Positions 46,301-56,388 of a stretch of 64,000 nt of DNA are shown here, piece after piece. The DNA is from Allacma fusca. Taxonomy: Eukaryota; Arthropoda; Collembola; Symphypleona; Sminthuridae. The position numbers and the translations under genes are program-made. The notes under the pieces were generated by a model that saw only the letters and a program-made list of their open reading frames with translations, made no database searches and had not been told where the DNA came from. Position 1 is the stretch's first letter. The number at the start of each line of letters is the position of its first letter. Location: positions 52,773,402 through 52,837,401 of the forward strand of contig OX359249.1 in the NCBI GenBank assembly GCA_947179485.1. Direction: 5' to 3'.

Positions 46301-47647
46301 AATATGGTGACTCGGTAGATTGGACTGTTGGTGGTGTCTAGAAACGTGGGGCTGCTGATTGCCATAGAAGTTGTTGACGGTACCGATTGTCCTTATTGCT
46401 TGTTCATTATCCTGTGTTTCTAGGGTTTGTGGCGAAGCAAACGGTGAGGGTATAGAGCCATCATTGAAGTCATATAGATCCGTTTTCTCTTCGTCCTCAG
46501 TAATCGCAGCTTCCTTTTCCTTTTCTTTAGTTTCCGTCTCTGGGTCGATTTTCCTCGGTGAGTGTGGAAACAAATCGTCAGGTAATTCATCAAGCGATAA
46601 TTTCCTTCTTTCAGGTTCGTCCGCCTTTTTCTCTGTAAGATCTACCATTACGACTGGGGGATCTCTTTTTGCTGTGTCTGAAGATGGTTGTGGTTTTGAA
46701 TACCCTGTTTTATTTTTAAAGGCGTTCACTTGAGATCTTAAGAAACGATTAGGAATCAGTGAAGTGGGCGAAATATCCTTTTCATGACACCCTGGACATT
46801 CTTGGTCATCAGACTCAAGCAAAACTTTTCGAATACAATCGTCACAATATGATGTAGCACAACAAGAAACCATGAGTGCATCTGTCATTAAATCATCACA
46901 AAGTGTACAAACTAATTCGTCTGGAATTTTTGGCTTCGGGGGTGGAGGTTTTGCAACTGGTTTATCCTTTTCCATGTACGCTGCGTGGTCTACTGCAGGA
47001 ACTGCGAAGCGACCTTCGGGTGTCATCTTGGCACCAGGTACATCTGGACTGTCGACATGAACCATAGAGCTTCTGGGAATTCCAGTGCTCTTTTTAATAT
47101 CCGTGTGTTCAGACAACATAGGACAGTCTTTTATCCAATGACCTTCACTTTTACATTTGTTGCATCTGTAAGAAGCCGGGACTCTTCCGTGCTGACCAGA
47201 TCCTCGAATCCTAAGATATCGAGATGGGTCATAATCATCCGTAGATTGCTTCATCATAGCTTTTATCTTTTCTTCTTCAGTTGCATCCATAGAAACCAGA
47301 TCGATACTGGTAGCCGTTGGTTGGAGTAAAGTTGGGGGGTGATTCCTACCATAATATTGACGCTGGTGGAAAGGTGGACCACTTAGTCCAGGTCCATTTG
47401 CTGCATTTCGTTTGTTCACTCCTGGGAGTCGAGCTACTATTACGGAGGTATTTTTCGGTATTAGAGTGTTATCATCTTCATAAACTTCTTCCGTTTGCGC
47501 ATTCATTATCTGTAAGTCGAAGTCATTTTGTTTCAAATGTTTTTGATCAATTATTTCCTTCTTGAGGTCAGCAACCGTTATGTGGATCCCGTCAAAAGTG
47601 ATGGTTGAGTATTCCAACGCTGCTTTAAACTTGTAGTGAACTGACAT
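40339..47647 (-). CDS. RBBP6: RBBP6/SNAMA homologue, DWNN-zinc knuckle-RING ubiquitin ligase
   Basis: A nuclear E3 ubiquitin ligase and cleavage/polyadenylation factor subunit. Coding exons on the minus strand: 47647-43786, 42478-42023, 41800-41368 and 41149-40339. They total 1853 codons, close to the human length (1792), and all phases close. The start is the ATG at 47647 (MSVHYKFKAALEYSTITFDG), exactly the family N-terminus. The ubiquitin-like DWNN domain covers residues 1-76. The CCHC zinc knuckle is C162-C165-H170-C175. The RING/U-box-like domain covers about 245-300, with C247, C250, C262/C263, C268, C271, C284 and C287. Then come proline-rich and SR/RS segments (about 450-900), basic K/R runs, and a C-terminus ending in KKKKSKKKKKVK. 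The exon 2 donor is chosen as AAGT|GTACGG because it alone keeps the frame. Intron 1 (42479-43785) holds two small repeats. An LTR-like block lies 58 bases upstream. Confidence 0.96.
42690..43115. repeat. word-repeat element in RBBP6 intron 1 (GGGACGGG words)
   Basis: Two arms of degenerate CCCGTC, GGGACGAG, TTTGTCCC words at about 42700-42810 and 42985-43115. They have matching inverted edges: GATACTAAACTAAGGGACGAG at left, and GATATTAAACCAAGGGTTGG reading inward from right. The target duplication is not clear. A decayed hAT-like word element, non-coding. Confidence 0.55.
43426..43585. mobile_element. 160 bp pogo-like MITE in RBBP6 intron 1
   Basis: Flanked by TA on both sides. The right end is CATCAAGAGTTGACTG, the left end CACACTCTCGCTAAGG. 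It has exactly the same length as the element at 51535-51694 and shares internal landmarks (TACACAATG, AAATTTTCC/GCC, GAGCATC). TA target and CAGT-type ends indicate the pogo/Tigger group of Tc1-mariner. Confidence 0.75.
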
Positions 47648-47704
47648 GATGATAGCTACTAACCCCAAGATGAGAAGGTGAGAGGATTAAATAATTAAAT
47701 TAAT

Positions 47705-48664
47705 TGTACGCGGACCACACACTCGGAATATTTATTTAATTCCCAACACTAATTATTCAAACTATAATACTCAAATAGTTACACTATTTGGAACAAGGAA
47801 ACGAGACGCGAACTTTGAAGAGTCAACCGGGCTGAGGGTTTCTTCTAAATATTACGACGAAGCTTTCCCCGTGAGTCCATGAGGCTAGGAAGCAGCTCGC
47901 ACGGGAGCAGGAGATTTCCCTTTATGTGGATGCTTTAGCCCCAACAACAGTCACAAGTCACAATCAGTCCATCCGAAGCAACTTTATTTTCCTCCTCAAA
48001 ACAACTCCGCCTCGAAACAGGCCGTAGGTCGGACGTCCGATCCTTGTCCTTATCTCTCTCAGTTGCGGACTCCCGTCTTTATAACGTCTACCATGTACCT
48101 CAATTCTCTCGTCAATTCACTCCAATCAACTTCCACTTCCTAATAGTTCCCAATCATTTTGCAAGGAGTCACGGCTCCAGCCACGGGTATGGGTCTTTCC
48201 TCTAGCCACAGTCGTCACCTGTGATAAAATGAAACAGGGATTCCACGACAAATACTACGAAACTGTTTGAGTACAAAGCAAAGCGCAAGGCAAGATGTTG
48301 GTCTTGACTCAAATCTGGCGGTCTGCTTGGATCTAGAGCGAGTGCAGAGTTGCTGACTATGAGTTGAGGGACTCCTCCCCTAGAAAACTACAAACGCAAG
48401 TTGGCTTTAACAGTTCTCTCCACAGACTCCACACACGTCCTGTCTCACCGTCTCCGTACTCTCCGTACTCTCCGTCTCCTGTCCAAACACACTTCGGCAA
48501 CGCCAAACGCCAACCGCTCACTCTCACAATCAGCTCTACATAAACTCCTACATTCGCATCACAAGTAGCCACAGCTCGGCATCGGGCACACTCTCAATTA
48601 TCCCTCCACCTTATATTCTCAACCCAGTTGTACTTTTCTTTCCAAGTGCGTAGATACATCCACA
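47705..48664 (-). mobile_element. solo LTR-like block (retroelement fossil) upstream of RBBP6
   Basis: A GC-richer block of 960 bp. On the minus strand it begins TGTGGATGTATCTACGCAC and ends GGTCCGCGTACA. The flanks ATTAC and ATTAA agree at four of five bases. A TTATAAAG box at about 48077-48084 and AATAAA at 47983-47988 give a U3 of about 600, a short R and a U5 of about 270, the layout of an LTR. No internal retroelement genes are adjacent and no second copy is in the window, so it would be a solo LTR. The family is not determined (Gypsy or BEL are possible). Alternatively it is simply the host promoter and leader of RBBP6, whose ATG lies 58 bases further on in the same direction. Confidence 0.5.
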
Positions 48665-49437
48665 GTAATTGATAGATACCAAAAATATTACATATGAATT
48701 ATTTTTTAGGGGCAAAGGGAAGTTTATGCTCCTTAGGAACTAGGAACCTTGTGATCACAAAGACTTCTTCGTTATCACCCATAAACTGAACCATGCTACA
48801 AAATAATAGCGGAAAGCATGAAAGCAAGAATCAAAATTATAGTAAAATAAGTTCACAGATAATTTGCTTGTCCTCCAGCAGTTGATTCTACCATTTTTGA
48901 TTCCATAAATAATACTTGCAAAGTCTATCATGCCCGAAAAAATTAATAACAGGAATGAAGATATTCAGTCATACAAATTGTCATATCAATTCTGTTTTGA
49001 AGTGAAAACCCACTGCAAAAGGTAACACTAGCAGAAAGCCCTAGTTTGCAGGTGCACTTACTTGGGGGTGGGGGTAGCCATGCTCACTAGTGTTAGAATG
49101 TATGCCATAACTTATGTGCCAATTTAAAATACGATTACAACACAAACGCGTGGAGAATAACATGGTTGAAAGTACATCACGCAGGCCCGACCCATTGATA
49201 CATACAAGCTCAATTTCCGTTAAAAGTAAAATGACTTGTAAGTAGTTTCACTGAAAAAAAAACTTGTTAGAATTGGAATAAATGGAATCGACTGAAATGA
49301 ATTCTTAAATGAATTTTTACAACATTTGTAGAGATAGTGGCTCTTTTACGTGACCATTCAGCTGCTGTAGGCACATCGTTGGTGAAGTCTTTAAGCCTAT
49401 ATTAATTAAAATTAAAACGAGCTGCTTACTAGTACTT
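48665..49437. other. intergenic, no gene seen
   Basis: AT-rich, no protein-like frame and no recognisable element ends. Confidence 0.5.
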
Positions 49438-50463
49438 CAGGGCTGGTCATTCGAATCGGAATCAGAATTGGAATCGGTATTTCATTCCTATTTTGTGATA
49501 TTTTTATCGGAATTGGTATTCTTAAATATGTTTTTTCAAGTATTGAAATCTATATTGAATCGAAAAAAAATATCTGTATTCGAATTAGTATTCAAAATAT
49601 ATTTGAATTACTGTATCCAATGATTAGATATCCAAAAATTACGTGAAATCTTGAAGTGTGTCTCGTAAATTTAAAAAACAAAGAAGTTCTTTCTCAGCCA
49701 TTACATTTTTTTAAACTACTTGATGGAATACAAAATTTGGGATTACGTTTGACTCTACAAAATGACGCAAAGCAACGACTTTATTTTTTTACGGAAATGA
49801 ATTCGCTGCAATCTATAGGAAATTAATTGATTTGTTAGTAAATTTCAGATTTGGGAAAGGGGTCTATTTCAGGGGAAAGAGCATGCAGCTCACTTATTTT
49901 GACAACAAGGTGAATCAACACGTAATTTACGGTTATGCTACTTGTGTAGATTAAGCAGTAATGCCTTTATAAAATGGTATGGCATATCCCGTCTTCTTTG
50001 CATTCATACCTGGCGAATTTAGACTCTTTCTGGCTTTTTAGTTGTACAGTTAAGATATATTGCGGGACTCTAGCACCTCCGGGTATTAATATTTAATAAC
50101 TAAAGTTTTTGAATTATATTGGAATTCATAAAAAATATTTGAATAAATTGAATTTGAATTCATAAAACATATTTGAATAAATTGAATTTGAATTCATAAA
50201 ACATATTTGAATAAATTGAATTTGAATTCATAAAACATATTTGAATAAATTGAATTTGAATTCATAAAACATATTTGAATAAATTGAATTTGAATTCATA
50301 AAACATATTTGAATAAATTGAATTTGAATTCATAAAACATATTTGAATAAATTGAATTGGAATTTTCATTTTATGAAAAAAATACATTTGAACTGGGATT
50401 GGAATCTGTTAGGATTAATTTTAATCAGAATTGTATCCGTATTTTTAGAATACTCCAGCCCTG
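49438..50463. mobile_element. non-autonomous hAT with GAATTC/GGAATC word interior
   Basis: Starts CAGGGCTGGTCATTCGAATC and ends TAGAATACTCCAGCCCTG. Exact 8 bp duplication TAGTACTT at 49430-49437 and 50464-50471. The outer 150 bp are GGAATC, GAATTGG and TTCGAATC words, and the right half contains a 34 bp tandem array. No transposase. Confidence 0.94.
50122..50360. repeat. 34 bp tandem array inside the hAT, about seven copies
   Basis: The unit starts GAATTCATAAAACATATTTG and ends AATAAATTGAATTT. The inner copies are identical, so the expansion is recent. The unit itself is built from the element's GAATT word. Confidence 0.93.
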
Positions 50464-50779
50464 TAGTACTTACAAGTAGACCATGAGTATTTTCAGTCAA
50501 GTTCGGGTTCAGCTCATGTCCGAGTAAATAATTTCAACCATAAACGGTTTGGGTCATGGTCAAGTAATTAATTTCACAACCATGAACTGTTGCCATATTC
50601 GGTATATTTCATGGTTTTGAACAGGACTTCGTGTCTCAAGCTAAGTTCGCGTTCAATTTAAAATATTTTACTTGAACCTATTACCCGGTATGGATCGTTC
50701 ATCAGAATTACAGGTAGATCCATCTAGTATCGTGAGAATTCCCTTTTTTTAATTTATTCAAGATTTTGGTTGTTTTTGT

Positions 50780-51090
50780 CAAGGTCCGGGTATCATTCTA
50801 CCCGGATACAGACATAGCGACACAGCAATAATAACAGATTTATATTGAAACCGTGCCCCAAAATAAAAAACTGCATTCATTTGGTACAAATTCTAAACGC
50901 TTGGTCATTCCGGGCATCATGGTGCCCGTTTCGGATGCCTGAGTGAAACATTAGTTACCAAAATTGGAATCGGGATTTGATTTTAAGCACGAAAGCATTT
51001 TATTTCGTACAAATCGGCATACAACAACACTAGTAATGCATTTCTAAGTGGCCAAAACCAGTCCTGGTATCATGTTACCAGATCGGTTTA
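50780..51090. repeat. three diverged tandem units, each with a CCGGG(T/C)ATCAT palindrome
   Basis: Three palindromic sites, CCGGGTATCATTCTACCCGG (about 50787), CCGGGCATCATGGTGCCCG (about 50910) and CTGGTATCATGTTACCAG (about 51064), sit in units of about 125-155 bp. The units also share GCATT(C/T)ATTT(G/C)GTACAAAT. Arms change together (GGGTA/TACCC, GGGCA/TGCCC, TGGTA/TACCA), so the pairing is kept while the sequence drifts. No coding sequence. It could be a satellite or a transposon remnant. Confidence 0.65.
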
Positions 51091-51534
51091 AAAAAATTAA
51101 TTTAAGGTCTTAGCATGCCAGTGAACAAGTTTGCATCAATTCCGAGCCTCTAAAGCCCGTATTTAAGAAATAGCCTGGGGCGTACCACCTCCATTCATCT
51201 CGGGACGTCAATGGGGCTCAATCCTGCCAGCAGTTGCTCATGCCTGCTTATAATGCAAATTATTGGCCAAGAACTGTACATACCTACCTCTGCATTCCAC
51301 GATTGTAAATTATAAAAAGTGTGCGTGCGGCCAAAAATGAGTTAAATCTAACTCTTTACTAATTTGAAAGAGTGGCCCGTCGTTATGATATATTTGAAGT
51401 TCCGCGCGTAACGCCCCACGTGACATGCACTAACTGAGGCGAACCAAGTAGCAACAGAGAACGGGAAGTCGTCGATCCTCGCCGCAATGATTCGCCAACA
51501 GCATACCGTACCGTTCACCGTAAAGCGGACTGTA
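51091..51534. other. intergenic, no gene seen
   Basis: Nothing recognisable. Somewhat less AT-rich than the surroundings. Confidence 0.45.
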
Positions 51535-51694
51535 CAGTGGACTCCCACTATAAGGGATACCCTTATAAGGGTCTGGGATTAGCCGTCCCGATTCACATTT
51601 ACACAATGTATAACACTATACTCCTAAGGGATAATGTTTATAAGGGTCAAATTTTGCCGGCCCCTTGAGCATCGTTCATAGTAAGAGTTGACTG
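51535..51694. mobile_element. 160 bp pogo-like MITE
   Basis: Begins CAGTGGACTCCCACTATAAG, ends CATAGTAAGAGTTGACTG, and is flanked by TA at 51533-51534 and 51695-51696. The terminal inverted repeat and TA target define a pogo/Tigger-type miniature element. Same family and length as 43426-43585. Confidence 0.88.
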
Positions 51695-51837
51695 TACGTC
51701 ATTGAGTGAGACGATCGCGCTTGGGAATGGTTTCGCATCGGAATTTCACGGCGAAGTCGGTGTGCATTTCCAATGTGAAACCATGTCCAACTCCTCACTC
51801 TCACTCGTTCTCTCAGTTTCTGGTTCTTTTTTGGAGG

Positions 51838-53190
51838 TTGGAGAGAACTTCCGCCAGTACTGTCTCCATCGCAAGTTTTTCACCAAATTGTATCTTATTT
51901 CGTGCTTTGAATTATTGTGAGTTTAAAATTTCTTAAGAAGGCGATATGTATGTATATTGTATATATATATATATATATATATTATTCCAAAGGTGTCCAA
52001 ATGACTCAGCCTATCCTATATCCTTCCTATTTATAAAATTTGAACCGAGCCTACATATATGCCTACATTTTAACCGCTGGATAGATCAGCCTATCCTACA
52101 TCCTTCCTATATGGGGTCCAGCAAGCCTACATATTAGCCTACATTTCACTAAAAAAATAGCTCAACGAATTCTACACCCTTCCTAAATCTTATGTGCTTT
52201 TCATAACTGACAGATTATTTAAGACAATTCTACTCTAATAAATTAAAAATCCTGTCTCAAGTAAATGGGGTTGAAATAAAATTGTTTAAGTTTAGACACC
52301 TTCACCAAAGCCCTAAGAGCAAAATAGTATGGATCTTGATTTGGTTTACGCCGGAAATAGTATGCAAATTTTACAACATTGGTCAAAAGGGATGTCACAC
52401 TTAAGATTTCCTTAAATTCCCACTTTACCGAATATTTAGAAGTTTTGATTTCCGTGAGGTTTCAGCGTATATCAAGGCGAGCACGTACTTTTCACGCTTG
52501 AACCACTCCATAAAACAATTTGCAAGTACCCGGCGCCGACTATTCTTTAATTTTCATTTTGTCCATTCCATATACCATTGAATGAAAATGATATGCTTCA
52601 ATAGTCTACATATGTATATGCCTATAATTCTATGACGGCTGAGCCTACCTATTTTGTAGCTAGGTTTTAAGTGTATAATCTTGCACCCTATTTTGCCTAC
52701 AAGCCTCTTTAATAAAATCCTCGCACCCTATAAATAGCCTACAAATAGGCCTATATGTAGGATAGGCGGACACCTTTGTATTATTCTGTTATTATTGTGT
52801 AAATTGTATATGCAAAAGCCTGTAATGGAGATGTCTCGGTAGTGTTTTCACAAACACATATCCATTGCAGGTTTTTCAAGAATTTCCACGGTCAAAGTAA
52901 TTCAGAAGAAGCACAAAATAAACCCCAATTGGTGAAATGCGTGCGACAGATTTTTGTTAGATTGTCCTGTAATTTTACCACGGTCGCAGGCATTTCACCA
53001 AATTGTGATGCTTTATTTCGATCTTCTTTGAATTATTGTGAGTTTGAAATTACCTAAAAAGCCTGCAATGGAGATGTGTTGATAGTTTTTTCACCAACAC
53101 ATATCCATTGCAGGCTTTTCACGAATTTTCAAGATCAAAAAATTGAGAAGAAGCACTAAATCAACCAAAATTCCGTGAAATGCCTGCAAT
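51838..53190. repeat. foldback tandem repeats around TTTCACCAAATTGT, split by a hAT
   Basis: Units carry CCTGCAATGGAGATGTGTTG followed, after a short loop, by CAACACATATCCATTGCAGG. This is a near-perfect hairpin (about 52820-52870 and 53066-53117). They are followed by TTTCACCAAATTGTGATGC, TTATTTCG and TTTGAATTATTGTGAGTTT (about 51880-51930 and 52990-53050). The period is about 245 bp. The family A hAT at 51988-52778 inserted among these units. Confidence 0.7.
51988..52778 (+). mobile_element. non-autonomous hAT family A, copy 2
   Basis: Starts CAAAGGTGTCCAAATGACTC and ends TAGGCGGACACCTTTG. Exact 8 bp duplication TATTATTC at 51980-51987 and 52779-52786. Collinear with copy 1 (1339-2176) throughout, except for short indels. 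It lies directly beside a (TA)n microsatellite. Confidence 0.94.
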
Positions 53191-53667
53191 AAAGATTGTG
53201 GTTAGATTTTCGGGCAAATTTACCACAGTTCTAACTTAGAAGAATACCCATTTGTCCAATGTCCCAATTGTCCCAAAGGAGACAATTTCCTGTCAAATTA
53301 AGCTTCTCCATGACCATAAATAACTCGCAGGGTCAAAATTTTAGTAAAGTAGGCATTTGGTTATCAAAACCTGTTTACTTATGGTCAGCTGTATGTGGTA
53401 TTTCCAGAGCCACTTCGTAAGAAAACGTTAAAGTATTTGTGGAAAATAATGGCGTACAAGGCCAAATACAGGGTGAAGGCAATGGTATGTACACAGTTAA
53501 TTGTGTGTATCCGGAAATATTATAATGGATGAAACTTTCATCAATCATACATTTTGGAATCGTATTCATTATGAACCAACAAAATTATAACATCAAGCGA
53601 ACTCAAGCAAACATAATATTTGCTGCCCTCGACCTCTCTTGCCAGCAATGTTGCTGGCTTTCCGGTC
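53191..53667. other. intergenic, no gene seen
   Basis: Nothing recognisable apart from short echoes of the preceding repeat. Confidence 0.45.
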
Positions 53668-54042
53668 TAGTATCCTTATAAATTAAGCGCCTAGGAATGG
53701 AGTTTGTGACTATTAAAATTTCGCGCTCTACTCTTAAGATTTAGGCACACAGTAAGTCTCCACGACTGGGCTTGATTTGTAAGCGATTAAGCCTCTACAC
53801 TCACACTACCACCTCTCCAAGTAATTGTTCCTGTGAAGCACAGGGCTGCTACTAGTCCTTATAAATTAATGCCTAGGTATGGAGTTTGTGGCAATTAAAA
53901 TTTCGCGCTCTACTCTAAAGATCAGCGCGCAAGATTTAGACATACAGTAAGTTTGCGCGACTGGGCTTGATTTGTAAGCGGTTAAACCTCTACACTCCTC
54001 TCCAAGTAATTATTCCTGTGAAGCACAGGGCTGCTACTAGTT
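53668..54042. repeat. ~183 bp tandem duplication
   Basis: Two units, each starting CCTTATAAATTAA (53674 and 53857) and each ending GAAGCACAGGGCTGCTACTA (to about 53850 and 54034). Shared landmarks include ATTTCGCGCTCTACTCT and CGACTGGGCTTGATTTGTAA. They differ by a few small indels. Non-coding. Confidence 0.88.
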
Positions 54043-54092
54043 TTTAACAAAAATGTATAAATTTTATAAACAATTCAAAACTTGGAGCCAGT

Positions 54093-55040
54093 TAGGGATT
54101 ATCGATTTGAAAATGCCATGGCATATTGGGCATCATGCCTGCCCAAAATGCCAGGGCATTTTGGGCATTTTCAACTTTGGGCAAATACGTTGATTTTGGG
54201 CATATTCGGCACGGACATTTTCGGCATTTTCATTCCTGGGCATATTCGGCATTTTGGGCATATTCAGTTCAAATTTTCGGGTCGATTACCTTTTCCAGAC
54301 ATTATTGGTCCCTGCTACTACTTCCACTTGCTACTACCGCAAACTACCCCGCTCAATCGGTATAACAAAACTATTACTCGACGGTTTTAGCACAGGTAAA
54401 TAAATCTGGTCAGTAGACAATTGTAGGAGTTGTAGTTTTTAAACGTCTAACCATCAACCATTGTTACTACTGGACAAAACTCACATTTTGGAATGTAATA
54501 AACTATGCCAACCTCGAAGCACTGGTCATAAAATTTGAGAAGTTTTATTTACGCTGGAGGTGGATGAAAGTTATACAAATCAAAGCTCTGATGGGGAGGA
54601 TTTGTTGATGACGTATTTATCACTTTTAGTCTTCTCATTATTTTTATACAAAATCCAACAAAATTGCATTCGTCAATAATTCAATATAAATTGTCTGTAT
54701 GATACACAGCGAGTATCTTTTGAAATATAATACATTTAAACAAAATTGCCACGTACGCCTTTAATAGGATTTCATTTTAATAGTGACATTTATTATTTAT
54801 GATGTCATTAATGATTTATTATTATAAATTTATGACAGAAATGCAGAATATTCCCGGCTGAAAATGCCTAAAATGTCGAATATGCCCAAAATGCCGAATA
54901 TGCCCTGTCCAAAATGCCCAAATTCAGGGCATTTTCCCAATGTGCCAATATGCCCAAAAATATGGCACGTTGGCGGGCATATTGGGCGTATTCAGCTTGG
55001 CAGGCATATATGCAAGGGCATTTTCAATCGACATTCCCTA
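54093..55040. mobile_element. non-autonomous hAT with GGGCATATTCGGC words, nested
   Basis: Starts TAGGGATTATCGATTTGAAA and ends GAC-ATTCCCTA (inverted TAGGGAATGTCGATTGAAAA). Exact 8 bp duplication GAGCCAGT at 54085-54092 and 55041-55048. The outer 200 bp are ATGCCCAAAATGCC and GGGCATATTCGGC words that pair as ATGCC/GGCAT. It inserted four bases inside the left tip of the CTAG-word hAT, so it is the younger of the two. Confidence 0.94.
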
Positions 55041-55707
55041 GAGCCAGTGCTGCCCTAGTCTAGTCCGACTAGACTAGGAAACTAGGGAATTGAATAGAAT
55101 AGCCCGCGTGTAGGAGCAAATTGAATGGACTAGACTTGAATAGCCTTGCTGCAAATTAAAAAGAAATAGACTTGACTAGAATAGTCAGAATGTTAACATA
55201 GAGGGAATAGACTAGAATTGACTAGTGCGATAGCACTATTCCCTCGTTTAAGGAGGATTGTGAACCTTTCAACTGCACTATGGGCACCATCAGACATGAC
55301 TAAAATTTGCGTTTATCAAGTAGGAATCCGTTTCCCATTTTGTCAGTTCTGCCTACTTATGTAATGCATGCCAAAATCATATTGCGGTGCTGTGCTATTT
55401 CTTTTTATTTGAAAATTCTTCTCACACTTGCCATTTCAGTAAATACCTAGTGTTTATTATGACACTTTTAACCAGATTATCCTTTAAGTTTCATCGCTAT
55501 CCCCTTACTTCCTTTGATTTAACCAGAACTTTAACAAAGAACTAGATTTTCGTTACACGATCAAAGTTGGGGGATTTCAAAACTGAAAAGACAATATTTT
55601 AATTATTAATATCCCTCAAAACGGGGAGAAACCCCCCAACGATCGCGAAAAATATTTCACGATTAAAGCTGTAATGTCGCCAGTCGCCATTAAAACCACA
55701 TAACCTT

Positions 55708-56070
55708 TTGCAAGCCAGCAGTAATTTTCAAAAAAGATATGAACTTAACAATCCTCTGTCGAATTTTTCAAAACCAAAGACGAAAAAATTGAGTAACGCA
55801 GATCCCAAGCCACAGCCGGATGAACCAAACCTTGTCACGGAACAAGATGCTACTCCCAGTACTTCGACGATATCAAGCTCATCGAAAAAACTTCAGTTAA
55901 ATATTCATATAAAATACATAATATATATTACAAATATATAATTTATATATATATATATATATAATATATATATATTTTTTTTATATATATGTTTATTTCC
56001 TTCAACAGCCAGACTCCGATTCAAAACGAGCAGCTTTTAGTGCTGTTTCCAAATCAACTACCTGGGTAAT
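55708..56070 (+). CDS. possible captured or relic exon inside hAT
   Basis: A 65-codon protein-like run (QKRYELNNPLSNFSKPKTKK, then DPKPQPDEPNLVTEQDATPS and a Ser-rich end) at 55708-55905 is interrupted by a (TA)n stretch. A second short run after TTCCTTCAACAG (56008 on, PDSDSKRAAFSAVSKSTTW) ends at a GTAATA donor-like site. The two do not join in a clearly shared phase. This may be the disordered N-terminus of a lost transposase or a captured host exon. I do not recognise it. Confidence 0.22.
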
Positions 56071-56388
56071 AATGATGCTTTTTAAGTGTACCTAACACGC
56101 GTGATGCAAGTTCCTTTCGATTTTTACATGGAAACTCAAAGAAACGCAGTTTTCCTTTCTCAGCAACGTTACATTCTTTGAAGCTGCTTTTGTTTGTGGT
56201 GTATTATGAATAGGTGAATAGACTTGGAATAGACTAGGATTTTTTTGACTTGGACGGAATTGGAATAGACTAGAATAGCCAAGTCACAAGGAGATATGAT
56301 TAGAATAGGAATAGAATAGTACAGCTTGAGTACGTGGTGGACTAAAATTGACTAGACTGGAAAGTGAACGGGTAGCACTGCTTGGAGC

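Larger units (their letters stand above)
54089..56380. mobile_element. hAT element with CTAG words, interrupted by a nested hAT
   Basis: Its first four bases CAGT lie at 54089-54092; the remainder resumes at 55049 after the nested element and that element's duplicated target. The ends are CAGTGCTGCCC and (inverted) CAGTGCTACCC. Exact 8 bp duplication CTTGGAGC at 54081-54088 and 56381-56388. The arms (55049-55260 and 56205-56370) are runs of GACTAGACT, CTAGAATAG and ACTAGT-like words, built on the palindrome CTAG. The centre holds about 950 bp of non-word DNA with a possible exon fragment and a (TA)n run at 55912-55990. Confidence 0.9.

Noticed and set aside
44178-47565. Many 60-145 residue plus-strand frames opposite RBBP6
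   Set aside because: They are shadows of the strongly biased proline/arginine/serine-rich RBBP6 coding sequence.
47648-47668. Upstream extension of the RBBP6 reading frame by seven codons
   Set aside because: It begins with TTG rather than ATG, and the family N-terminus matches exactly at the ATG at 47647.
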